This document shows, one piece after another, positions 48,036 to 59,343 of a stretch of 64,000 nt of DNA. Below the pieces are notes generated by a model, which was not told where the DNA came from, did no database searches, and saw nothing but the letters and a program-made list of their open reading frames with translations. The stretch is from Buxus sempervirens (lineage: Eukaryota > Streptophyta > Magnoliopsida > Buxales > Buxaceae), in assembly GCA_947561395.2 (NCBI GenBank), contig OX387188.1, forward strand, positions 13,541,229 through 13,605,228. Reading direction: 5' to 3'. Position 1 is the first letter of the stretch. Every line of letters starts with the position of its first letter. The position numbers and the translations under genes were made by a program.

Positions 48036-50418
48036 TGTTAGCACCTGATTTTTGCACCCCAAAAAATGAAGAAAATAAAAATTTCAAATTAAAAAGTCAA
48101 ACCCTGAGGGGGCCAAAAAATTGACTTTTTGATTCAAGTGAATCTGGCCATCAAACTTCATCTCATTGAAAAGAGCATTTCGACACGGTTCCAACGCAAC
48201 TGAGTTTGCTGGAATCGGGGTCCGGATGAGAAAGTTATGAGCTGGTCAAACTTTTGCGGAGCGAAAAGTTGACTTTTTTCTCGACCCCAATTCAGCTACC
48301 CGAATTGATTCCAATGGATAGGTGGTTCCAAGCCGATTCCAACGACACTAAGTTTGCTGAAATCAGACACCGAATGAAGAAGTTATGGGCAGTTGGAGTT
48401 TCAAGAAAACTACCCATGTGGCAAAACAGCAGCAAAAAAGCAGAATAAATGAATACAAAAATAAAATAAAATAAAATAATTGTTTATAAAAAATATCTGA
48501 AGATATTTTAATATAATAATCATTAAAATCGAATAAAATCAGTTTAAAAATCAAATTTAATAAAGTGTTTCAAATCCAGCATTTAAAAAACGTGCGCGCC
48601 CGTATTTGAAGTACGGGCAGAGCATGCCCGTATTTCAAATACGAGCGAGTTTCTAGAAGGGGACGCGTGTCGCTGTACGGCGGGACACACGTCCCGTACA
48701 GCCGATTTTGCGATATTTGGAAATGTGCGTTTTTCGCCCGTATTTGAATTACGGGCAAGGCATGCCCGTACTTCAAATACGGGCACGACCCTTTTTTCCT
48801 ATAAATAGAGGGGCCACCCCCCTCATTTGAACAAGCCTTCCTCTTGGCCTCTCCCCTCTCCGTCTGTGTGTTTTACAGAGCCGAAACCCTGCCCAAGTTC
48901 TGCCACCTCCAATTCCTAATTCCAAAAATCCCCGAAATGCCCCTGCATTGCCCAAACTCTGTCTAAACCCTGTTTGATTATCATTTGAACATAGGAAACC
49001 CAACCAGGCCCTTTCAAAACCCAATTTGGAAACCCAAGGGGACGCGGAAGCGCTGTCGAATTCACTCGGACTTGGAGGAATCATCAAAATCAATTAGAAA
49101 TTACATTGTAAGTATGCTCACTGAATTAAGTAAGTTTTAGTTACTTTTTCTTTCTTCTTCACTTACTTTCTTTTTATTTTATTTTCATTATGTCGTTTCT
49201 AACATGTTTTGGCTACTGTATGCGATGAGCAACTTGATCCAAAGTGGTCATTTCCATGAAAAGGAGGAGAGAATAATCAAGGGTTATCAAAAGAATAATA
49301 CCCTACCTAATTTGGTTACAATCCTGGAACTTCTTTAAATATCTGATATTCCCTGTAATCTCCCTCTTATTCCCTTCTTAGCAATGATCACAAATGGTTA
49401 AAAGGAAGCTATACTTGCTTGGAAAATGCATAAGAGGAGAAAGATGGCTTTTTTAAGCCAAATGGAGGGAATGGAGAATCACAGGGATGCTGGAAGTCTG
49501 ACGGAGGTTGTTGAAAGCCCCAGAAAACTAATCAAATTGATCCCAAGCTGAATCGGCACCAAATATGCAAAGTTGGTTGAGCCCGTAAACTCAGAACGGT
49601 TCAAGCATGCCCGTATTTGCTTCACGGGCAAGCTTGATCCGGATTTCACTTACGGGCAATGGCAGCCCGTATAACAAACACGGGCCCGTGTAAATATAAC
49701 TTAAAAAATGTAATTTTTGGCCCGGTTGGATTTAACCCAGCCTGAACCGACCTTTTAGACATTTCGGGCCATTTTAAGCCCATTTGCGGATTGTGGACCT
49801 AAATAGGCCCACCAAGGCACCTTGAGCCCATTTGAGGGGCCCACTTTTGACCGGCCTATACCAGGCTTGTTTTCAATAAACAGGCCCAGGCCCCTTGACC
49901 CTTGGCTAATGGGCCAAATCCAAGCCCATCAATCCCAAATAAAAGTGTAAATAAATAAAATTTAAATAACCAAAAAGGGTTACCCAATAACCCTACTGGG
50001 CCTAAGGCCCAACCATGGCAGCCCACGGGTCTTCCAATGGGACCCGGGTCCGACCCATTTCACTTAGATAAATAAAAAAGATAAAATCCAAATAAAAGGG
50101 ACCCACACCTTCAGAGGGTCCCACCAGACTAAATAAAGTAGCATGCTAGCCTAGGAAGGGTGAACTTGACTCAAAAACCAGGGAGACCCGAGGGACCCGT
50201 CAAACCGATGGGGCGGGCCGGGGTGTCTTAGGGCTTCCCCAGACGTAACCGAGGACTTAGCTAGAACTCTGAAAAGCCACAGACCAGACTTAGACCCAGA
50301 TAGGGCAAACACCGTGTCTGCCTGCACCTCTCAGGTAGTGGCGACTCCGAAAGTCCCGAGGCACGCACGAACCAACGTGCACCCCGTGTGCGATCTAGGC
50401 CATTTTTAGGTGCACACA
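48036..50418 (+). mobile_element. R3: complete R-class solo LTR in the T15 intron
   Basis: 2383 bp; flanks gctac and actac (one difference). Starts TGTTAGCACCTGATTTTTGC, ends AGGTGCACACA. Same order as R2: conserved 5' 500 bp, palindromes, TATAAATA, then GGGCC-rich middle, then the GTGGCGACTCC-containing end. A GT donor-like CATT|GTAAGTATGC occurs near 49109. Confidence 0.85.
48596..48807 (+). promoter_or_regulatory. R3 promoter: four palindromes upstream of TATA
   Basis: GCCCGTATTTGAAGTACGGGC-type palindromes at about 48598-48618, 48626-48646, 48736-48756 and 48764-48784. The members of each pair are 28 bp apart. TATAAATA at 48800-48807 lies 15 bp after the last. Confidence 0.7.
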
Positions 50419-51899
50419 ACTACGTTCACCCACTCCTGGATAGGTTGGACCGTACATGCTAACTCATTCCAATTGTCGGTTGGGTTCTTCCGTTGGTGTC
50501 GAATAGCCAGTCTGCAGTTGCGTCTGGTCCACCCATAATTCGGTTAGGTAGCATATTGGCACATGTCTACTGTCTTTCTCTTGTTTTCTATTTCATGAGT
50601 CCCATGAGGTTTAATGGTTTGTGGTTGTTTTACTTTTATTAAAGTATCGCTATTCTGTATTTTTAATTGTGATTAGCCTGATTATACGTTGCATATTTTA
50701 TTGTTACAAACTATTTGTATGACTACTTACTGGGATGTTGTTTCTTATATATTTGTTTTATCGGTTTTGTTTTCAGATATTGTAGCGCCCCAGATCCGGG
50801 TCTGTCCTATCACAGCACCAACCCGTACCCGAGACCTACTTATGGGCCCAATAGAACCTGATAAACACAATTTCCTGGGCAATTACAATGTAATTATCAG
50901 AGTGCATAACTAAAGAAGCATGGAATAAAAACTTTCCATCCAACAAAAGATTTCCTGTATTACAATCTCCAAAACATGATATACATGTGAACAAAATACA
51001 ACTAAGGCAACTAACCATTCACAATGATCTCCCCAAAATATACGGACATGTACAAAAGATTCTCCCAAAAGTATAGGTCCAAAAATGATATTTACATCCC
51101 ATTTACAATCCCCAAGACAAAATACATCATCATAAAAAGAACCCTACTATGGGTGGTAGAAATCCTCTGGCCTGAACTAAAGCTCACCCTCAATGTTTGC
51201 CCCGGTACGCGGCTCACCAAGCGGATCTGAAAACAAATCCGGTAAAACAAAACATACATGAGACATAAAGTCCTAGTGAGCAGCAAACATGCATTGATAG
51301 AAACAATTTATGTAATTTTATAACATCGTGATAATATTCACAATATAAAATACCAAATGTAAACCAAAACATCTCAATACAATATAAAGTGTAATTTTAA
51401 GTCAAATATCTCAATCGGGTAGCACATGAAATCAAATCGACAAATACATTCAAATACTACAAACATGTCTTGTTAGGACTCGTGGTTAGCATGTCTGTAA
51501 ATTAGATTAATGACCAGTATCCATTGCCACCTACGAGACTTACAGAGAGAAGCCTAGCTAGGGACATCTCAGCAAGCAGAGTACCCACGTATGGGCTGGC
51601 AAGTAGTCAACCTAACCAAGGATCCAGACTAAGTGGGATTCCCCACCCACTATTCGATGAATCGCAAGGACTCCCGCCGGTTCCCCGCGACATGGGGTTG
51701 CCGCAGCCCTCTGTTCCCCGAGAAGGCCTCACTGATTCCCCACAGTGGAATGCTATATGGATAAGGCAATTAAAGCTAACAAGCCAATACCAACACACTA
51801 ATTAGACTCACTGTAGATCCACACTAAGAACAATGTCCAATTAGACGACTCATAAATCAAAACAAACCATTCAATTCCAAGAGTAAAACCAGTGCTTAA

Positions 51900-52012
51900 A
51901 CCAAAGCCAAATGGAATTCCCCATCCACTACCAGTTCATGCCAAGGGCAAGTGGAATTCCCCATCCACTGCCAATTCATGCCAAGGGCAAGTGGAATTCC
52001 CCATCCACTGCA
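51900..52012. repeat. Three-copy 41-bp repeat in the T16 intron
   Basis: Unit with GTGGAATTCCCCATCCACTG and CATGCCAAGGGCAA. A further degenerate copy lies near 51632-51650 (GTGGGATTCCCCACCCACTA). The first half is itself an imperfect palindrome. Confidence 0.85.
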
Positions 52013-53465
52013 AATAAAACCATAGGTCAAAGCCAATCAAACCATATAAGAGTTTTTCAACACCACTTTCATAAATCCAAGCCAATCAAAACAAAGGTCA
52101 TAAAATCCTCAAAACACATTTTCGATGAGTGGGTTGATCTTAAAAATCCCAAATAAGTCACCATACCAAAAATCAATAGATTCCGAGACAAAAAGTTTTG
52201 GACCTGAAAAATATTCTAAGTCTGGTGAAAAAAGTTGACTTTTCGATGTGGAATTTTTCTAGACAAATTTACAAGGAGTTTGGGGCTCAAATTCTGGTTG
52301 AAGTCTATTGGAGGGTATACAAATCATCTAGAATTTTCTGGGCTTCTGAATCACTCGTTTGGATATCAAACTCAAAAAGTGACCATTTTTGAAAATCGAG
52401 AAAACTGGAAATTTAGGCACAAACTGAAAATTTTACTTTTTATTAGTTGGGAATTGGGCCTTTGGAGTATTTTTATTGGTTCCAAATGGGGGGTAAAACC
52501 TTATTTACATGTAAAGACTTAAGTAAATTGAGCAATAAATACACAGGACATTTACTTAAATGTCTTTCATGTAATAAGGGTGCTATGCGAGAGGCTTTGG
52601 TTGTTTAGGAAAGGGTGAAGAACAGTCAAAAACAGGTCCACGATTAGCCCCTGGATTAATCGCCCAGGGGCGATTACCTTTAGCGCGCGGACGTTGAGGT
52701 TCAAGGTTCGGGCGTTGAGGTTAAAACAAAGGCAGCGCACGCGTGCCCAGTCAATGTTCGCGCGCTGGAGCTCACGATTAACCCCACGATTAATCGTGGA
52801 GTTAATCCTGACTTAACAGAAACTCATTTTTTTTTAGGTTTTCACTCAGGATTAATCGCCAATCTTCAGGATTAATCGCCAGGTCGAGGTTTGAAATATT
52901 TTTGACTATTTTCAACATGAAAACTCCTACAATTCATCCATAACCTTTCCAACACCAAATTTGATGATCATACATCATCCCAAATCCACAAGAACACAAA
53001 TTAACACATGAAACCTCATTCCAAACACAAAACTCATACCAAAATCTGGAGTATGATTAATCTAGGTTGCAAACACATAATAATCAATGGAAAACAACCC
53101 AAGAGTGTTATAAATCAAAACCTACAAGTTTTAGAAGCAAATACCAACATGCAAGATCATTTCTTCAAAATCAATCAAACCCTAGAGAGAGAATACGAAT
53201 TTTGTAATTCATTTTGTTTTGTAGGGTTTGCTACTTACTTGTTAATGGAGAAGCTTACTTCTCTTCAAGCTTTTCTCTCCTTCTTCTTCTTCCTCTTGAA
53301 GATTTCAAGCAAGCTCCCACACTTTCCCTCTTGTTCTATATGTCCAAGACAAGAGAAATGGGTTTTCAAACACTTAATTAGAAATTATGGCATCCTTTTA
53401 CATGCCCAAGTTTTGGGTCTTTCAAATCTGCCCCTAAACAAAGCTTTTATTCGACTAAAACCCTA

Positions 53466-54905
53466 GGGTGTACCTAAGGCATACCAGGGGGTATCTTACT
53501 GTTATTTGAAAGGGTACCTTGGTATTAAATGAGGGTACTTTGGTGGTTCAAGGGTTTTCTTTAACTATTTCAAGGGGTATACTATAGGGATGCTTATGGG
53601 GTACTTTAGTGTTATTCGAGGGGGATACCTTGGTATTAAGTGGGAGTACCTTAGTGTTAAGTGGGGGTACCTTGGTGTTTCAAGGGATTTTGTCTTAGCC
53701 ACTTCAAGAGGTATGTTTTAGGGATGCTTGGGAGGTGTACCTCAGTTAACACAAGGGATACTTTAGTTATACGAGGGGTACTTCAGTTATTTGAGGAGGT
53801 ACCTTGATGTTTCAAGGGATTTACCTTATTCATTCTAAGGGGTAAACTTTAGATGAGCTTAAGGGGTGTACCTTAGTTATATTGAGGAGGGGTACTTAGC
53901 TATAGGAGGGGTGTACCTTAGTTATATGAAGAGGTACATCTAAGTAATACGAGGAGGATGTACCCTAGGTAATATAAGTGATGTACCTTAGGTATATTGG
54001 AGGTACTTTAGTGATATAAAGGGGGTACCTTAGCTGTATAAGGGGTTATACCTTAGGCAAAACAATGGGGGGTTACCTTACTTATATAGGGGTTACTTTA
54101 GTTAGACAAAGGGGGTACTTTGGCTATATAGGGGGTGTACCCTAGGTAAAACAGTGGGGGTACCTTACTTATATGAGAGGAGTACCTCTAGGAAATATAA
54201 GGGGTGTACCCTAGGTAATGTAAGAGATGTACCTTAGTAATACAAGAGGGTACTTTAGCTATACAAAGGGGGTACCCTAGCTATATAAGGGAATGTACCT
54301 TAGGTAAACAAGGGGGTACTTTAAGTAAAACAGTGGGGTACCTTAGTCAAAATAAAAGGATACCTTAGGCAATACAAGTAAGGTGCCTTAGGTATAATTA
54401 GGGGGTACTTTTGGTATTCGAATGGGGTACCTTGGGCAAAACAGTGGGGTACCTTAGCCAATATGAGTGAGGTGCCTTAGGTAATATAAGGGGGTACTTT
54501 AGGTATACATGTGGGGTACCTTAGGCAAACACAAGATGATACCTTAGGTAAACACAGGGGTACCTTAGGCAATTAAAGTAGGGTACCTTAAGGATACAAG
54601 TGGGGTACCTTAGGTATAATTGGGGGATACTTTAAGTAACACTTGGGTGGTACCTTGGGTAATACTTGGGCATACCTTGGGTATAGAAGTGGGGTACCTG
54701 GGGTATACTTGAGAGGTTATTTGGGTATTCTTGGGAGATACTTAAGGTACACTTAAGAGGTACCTTGGGCATTCTTAAGAGTTACTTTGAGTATTCTTGA
54801 GAGTATTTTGGGGTATACATGGGTATACACTAGTGTTATCCGGGAGGGTACCTGGGGTAAACTTTGGGGTACCGTGGGTATACTTCGGAATTACTCTAGG
54901 TACAC
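53466..54905. repeat. 1.4-kb GTACCTTAGGTATA minisatellite in T16
   Basis: About sixty degenerate units of 20-28 bp, core GGGGTACCTTAGGTAT, with the GGTACC palindrome in most. Not in the intron but upstream of it. Units differ so much that no long exact copies remain; local blocks (around 54000-54300) suggest several rounds of duplication. Other frames through it are artefacts. Confidence 0.9.
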
Positions 54906-55637
54906 ATAAGTCTAATTTTTCAGAATTTGATTTCCAATTCATTTAAGCTAATTGGAGAGTATCTTAGACAATTGGAATTGAGAAATAACATTAATTAAAC
55001 TTACCTTAATAACCTTCATAAAGTTCAATTGATTTCTCTAAATCCTCAAGAATAATCCACATTTACCTCATCTTCATAACACAAATACTTAATTAGTCTA
55101 ATGATCACACTTTAGATAATTAATCTTAATAATAAAGATATAATCCAGGTCGGGGTTTTACAGATATTCCTAGGGAGGACGTTGCTGGGATAGAAACTTC
55201 GGGGGATTATGCTGAGTACCAGGAAGAAGATTATTTTATTCCTATGTAGGTTTAGGGATTTATTCTATTATCAAAGTGACTTGGTATTTGGAGGGATTGT
55301 CTTAGATTATTTTTATTTAGATGAATTTGGTGGATGATGATACATTTTATTTTAGTTGACCTATCCAGACTTATTTTTGATGGATTTGGTATTGGATGAC
55401 TTATTTTTTTATTCCGCGCTTCTTGGAAGATTTTATCTTTTATTTCCGCACTCTGATTCCATTTATTGGAATTGTTTAAGTCTGGAATTAGTTGTTTTGG
55501 GCCATTATTCTAACGTACTAGGTTCAGGTTATTGTTTTTTTAAATAAACCTGGATCTGGGGCGTTACAAGAAACCTAAACTTACTAGGAATGTCTCTCCT
55601 TCATTCAACTTCCTAATCCAACCCAACCAACCCCACC

Positions 55638-56320
55638 CCCATATTTTTTTTGGTGTAAAACGTAGCATGTATTGATTAAGATGATCTTATAAAAACTCTC
55701 TCACTTGCATCCACCAACAAGGAGAGAGATAGGAACACAAGAGCCTTTTTGACCCACAAACAAGAAAAATATTCCAAACCAAAGTTTGCTAAAGCGTCAG
55801 CCACACAATTGGCTTCTCTAAATACATGGCAAAAGGAAACACTTAGGAACTGCGCACTTAACGATTTGATCTCCTTCAAGATATCCTTTATTCTCCACGG
55901 AAAGTCATCAGTTTCCTTGGATAACAGAGATATAATGCGTTTAGAATCTCCTTCGAGTATGAGTTTTAATACCCCTAATGCTTTGGCAAGCTTCATACTC
56001 TCCCAAGCAGCCATTGCTTTAGCAAGAATGGCAGATATATTTCCCAGCTTAAGTGCAAAACATGCTAATGTTCTACCTCTATAGTCTCTGCATATACCAC
56101 CTGCAACCGTTTCTCCCCTTAAACCTCTTGAAGCTCAATCAAAATTAATCTTGAAGAAAGATTGATTTGGGGCAATCCAATGAACCTCCACTTGATTTTT
56201 AGTGGTTGAGTCTCACAGTTCTTCATTCATTAGAAATAATGAATCCTCTTGCTTAGCCAAAAGTTGTTCAATAAAAATATTTCTCTCCTTTATGATTAGT
56301 CCAAAATCGTGCTATTCTGG
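55638..56320 (-). pseudogene. LINE fragment: RNase H domain
   Basis: Minus-strand RNase H-like domain of a LINE ORF2. From about 56150 downward it reads FKINFD, a stop where Gly or similar is expected, GETVAGGICRDYRGRTLACF, AAWESMKLAKALGVLKLILEGDS, then FPWRIKDILKEI and SFCHVFREANCVADALANFG, ending at a frame stop near 55676 and a short T run at 55642-55650 (poly(A)). The acidic residue in EGDS and the HxxREAN-ADALA block are the conserved marks of this family. 5'-truncated; no reverse transcriptase domain. No target duplication found. Distinct copy from the one at 39275-42390. Confidence 0.8.
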
Positions 56321-56330
56321 GGTGTCTACA

Positions 56331-56822
56331 AAATCTCAACGGCAGGAGATGATTAATCTCAAACTTATATAGTAATCAATTCTAATTTTGCAATTAATCA
56401 AAGATAAAGTTCGATTGATCGTGAACCCATGACTCCAAAGAGTATGTTTTGGACTACGAATCATCAAAAGCACGATTACTCAATTTATTAATCCTGCATA
56501 AACTCAAGATGCAATGGTCTTTGGTTTTTGAATCAAGATTCTTTGATTAATTGTCAATCCATCTCGATTAATTGTAGCTAAATTTTGATTAATCATCAAG
56601 ATTGAATAATTTGGTAATGGATTAGCTACATGCTTTGTGACTTAACTAACAATCCTTAAGTACTATTAAAAACCTTAATTTTTGTGGTTCATATATACTC
56701 AACATAGTTATATACCAAACTCAAATCTACATGTTTAATAGCTTACAAAATGGGAACTTGAAACCCTACTTAACCAATTCAATCTTGCAAAAAATATTTT
56801 AAATTCTACTACTTCTAAAAGT
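56331..56822 (-). mobile_element. T17: probable T-class LTR fragment
   Basis: Contains GATTAATTG/GATTAATC palindromic words (56350, 56550-56600) like the block of T16 at 52640-52880, in the same orientation, and general similarity to 52900-53150. No ends or splice-like sites. Just left of it, 56311-56330 reads like the first 20 bases of an R-class LTR on the minus strand. Confidence 0.35.
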
Positions 56823-58140
56823 AAAAACCATCTTTTTTGGTTGTACTGGTACACTTTTTTCCCCCTATTCTCTTGATTAAAACTAACATGCTATATATCC
56901 AATAGTTATAGAATAAGCTATTACTTGCTAATGGATTTTATGTTAAACAAAAAGTTTTTGGAAGGTGAAGTAGTCAATTATTATATAAATGATAATGATA
57001 TAATTTACAAATATTTTTTCTTGTTTTACATTTAATTTATATTAGATAATGGTTGGGACTTCAAGTGAAATTAACATGATTTAAGTAATCAAGAGTCCAT
57101 AACCACTAAAACTAACCATTCCCAATAAATAATAGTATAAAATATACAACCACTAAAACTCTACACATTCCCACTTTCCTATTAATTAATAGTATATAGT
57201 CCATAACTACTAGAACTCTACACATCCCTATCCCACTAATTAATATTCTATTTCAAATGATAACTCTTGAAATCTTTTTAAACTCTACATATTGCTCCTA
57301 TTATTACATTTCATTGCTGAACAAAATTTAAATTTTGTTTAAAAGATTTAAAATTTTCTATTAGCACTATCTAATAAAGTTTATGTTGAGTAGTAAAAGC
57401 ATTTAGAGAGTGCAAAGTAGTCAAATACGACACAATGGATGATGATAGAATTCATAAAGATGTTTCCACGATAATGCTTTCTCCTAGAAGCCAAAAACCA
57501 TCTTTTTTGGTTGTCAATCTTTTTTCTTCCTAGTCTCTTCAGTAAAATGACAATGCTATCCAAACTTTATTAGATAAGCTATCACTCTCTTATGGATTTT
57601 ATGATGAACAAAAATGTTTTTGATGTGTGAAGTGGTCAATTAACAAATAAAGGATATATAATTATGTAATTCGTAAAGATTTTTTTTCCTATTTTGCATT
57701 TAGTTTGTACTAGATAATTGTTGGGATTTCAAGTGAAATCAACATTATTCAAATAATTTAGAGGCCATAACTATAAAAACAAAGGAAATTCTTACTAATT
57801 AATAGTGTAGAGTCCATAACCATCAAAACTCTACGCATTGCCACTAATTTGTAGCATTGAGTCCATAACCACTAAAACTCTACAAATTCTCACTAATTAA
57901 TAGTATATCTCAACTGATAACTTTTGAAATCTCTTTAGACTCTATATATGCTTACTACTAGTATATTTCACTACTAATTAAAATAACAATATTATCCAAA
58001 ATATATTAAGTTATCTATCACCTCTTTCAAATAAAGTTTGTGCTGAATAAAAACATTTTGAGAGAGGGCAAAGTAGTCAAATAAGATGTAAACAATGATG
58101 AAAAATTTTCCAAAGATGCTTCCACAATAATGATATGAGT
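56823..58140. repeat. Diverged 670-bp tandem duplication
   Basis: Copy one 56823-57492, copy two 57493 to about 58140. Both start AAAAACCATCTTTTTTGGTTG and share, in order, a phrase near gataagctat-act, ATGGATTTTATG, gtgaagt-gtcaatta, ttgggacttcaagtgaaat, the short repeat CATAACCACTAAAACTCTAC, and a tail with gcaaagtagtcaaata. Divergence is clearly higher than in the LTR pairs. No coding content. Confidence 0.85.
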
Positions 58141-58214
58141 GTGTAGTTAAGTCCGTTTACAAAAGTATATAAATAATAAAATATAAATATTTTTATTAAT
58201 TACAACTTTCAATC

Positions 58215-58217
<3 letters not shown>

Positions 58218-58298
<81 letters not shown>
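58218..58298. repeat. (CT)n microsatellite
   Basis: About 80 bases of pure CT, 50 bp upstream of the copia LTR. Confidence 0.95.
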
Positions 58299-58302
<4 letters not shown>

Positions 58303-58345
58303 GTAATCTATTGTGAAATTGATTATAATATGTGTTGGCGTGAGC

Positions 58346-58534
58346 TGTTAGAATAGAGAAATTATAGGAATCTGTTTTAATTTAGAATCCCATAATTCAA
58401 GGGACAAACACAATTTCAGCCATAAATGTTGTATAGCCTAGAATAACTCCCTAAAATTTCTCTCTGTATCTATATATCACTGTACTCAATTCTAAAGGAA
58501 ATATAGAAGAAAAGAAGTTCCCTCCCATTCAACA
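58346..58534 (+). repeat. 5' LTR of a small-LTR copia element
   Basis: 189 bp, TGTTAGAATAGAG to CCCATTCAACA, followed at once by the primer site. TATATATC near 58472 may be the TATA box. The right LTR is not in the window, so the left end is inferred from TG...CA and the usual length. Confidence 0.75.
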
Positions 58535-58549
58535 TGGTATCAAAGCAGG
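58535..58549 (+). promoter_or_regulatory. Primer binding site of the copia element
   Basis: TGGTATCAAAGCAGG, one base off the usual plant TGGTATCAGAGC tRNA-Met site. Confidence 0.85.
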
Positions 58550-59343
58550 TTCTTAGGACCTCTGCTCAACCCACTTCGTGACCACGAAAAAAACCTCAAA
58601 CGGCATGGAAGCCATGGCGAAACCCACTGATCTGAGGGAACAACTCAACCCCCAGACCGAATCAATTCTTACCAACCTGACGACCAAGATGACAGAAGTC
58701 TTGACCAGATCCCAGACCTCATCACACCCACCGGCGGCTGATTCTTCGATTGCTCCAATCGGCATCAAGTTGGATGGTTCCAATTATGCCTTATGGTCCC
58801 AAGTTGTTGAGATGTATATCTCTGGCAAAGACAAGTTGGGATATATCAATGGAGACTCTCCCCAGCCTCCAGAAACCGATCCATCTTTCAGGAGATGGCG
58901 AACTGAAAATGCCATTGTAAAGGGATGGTTGATCAATTCAATGGACTCTTCCTTAATCGCTAATTTCATTCGCTTCCCAACTGCAAAACAGGTTTGGGAT
59001 TCTGCTGCTACAACCTATTTTGATGGGACAGATACTTCTCAAGTGTATGATCTCCAACGTCGTGTGACTCGAATGAAACAAGTTGGTGGATCCATTGAAA
59101 AATACTACAATGATCTTCAAGGCTTGTGGTGAGAAATCGATTTTCGTCATCCTAACCCAATGGAATGCACTGGTGACATTCAGAAATACAATTCAATTCT
59201 ACAGGAAGATCGAGTGTATATCTTCCTCGATGGATTGGATGAACGGCTAGATAAGACTCTGAGTGAGGTGCTCCAATTAAAACCATTCCCTACGGTTGAA
59301 CAGGCCTACGCTCATGTCCGATGGGAAGATGTCAAGCAGATGG

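Larger units (their letters stand above)
50781..55162 (-). mobile_element. T16: complete T-class solo LTR at the T15 acceptor
   Basis: 4382 bp, TSD gatat (50776-50780 and 55163-55167). Minus-strand start TGTAAAACCCCGACC, end CCGGATCTGGGGCGCTACA. Intron-like segment 51237-53238 (2002 bp): donor ACAA|GTAAGTAGCAAACC, acceptor GGATTTGTTTTCAG|ATCCGC. Donor arm 53226-53238 pairs with 51276-51288 (GTTTGCTGCTCAC in sense) over 13 bases with one mismatch and one wobble; the CAAAC/GTTTG extension is unique to this copy. GC-rich block with GATTAATCG palindromes at 52640-52880. The long U3 holds the GTACCTTAG array. Confidence 0.9.
46281..55568 (+). mobile_element. T15: T-class solo LTR holding R3 and T16
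   Basis: TSD agaaa (46276-46280 and 55569-55573). Starts TATAAAATCCAAGATTTT (first TG mutated to TA) and ends CTGGATCTGGGGCGTTACA. Own length about 2.5 kb after removing R3 and T16. Intron-like segment 46999-50776 (about 1390 bp without R3): donor GAG|GTAAGTAGTCCC, acceptor CGGTTTTGTTTTCAG|ATATT. Donor arm 46999-47008 and partner 50721-50730 (GACTACTTAC) are perfect complements and share the AGTC/GACT version with T8. GC-rich CTCGAGCG block 47225-47480. Close relative of T8. Confidence 0.85.

Noticed and set aside
56311..56330. Start of another R-class LTR on the minus strand
   Set aside because: Only about 20 bases match before LINE sequence begins, too little to call an element.
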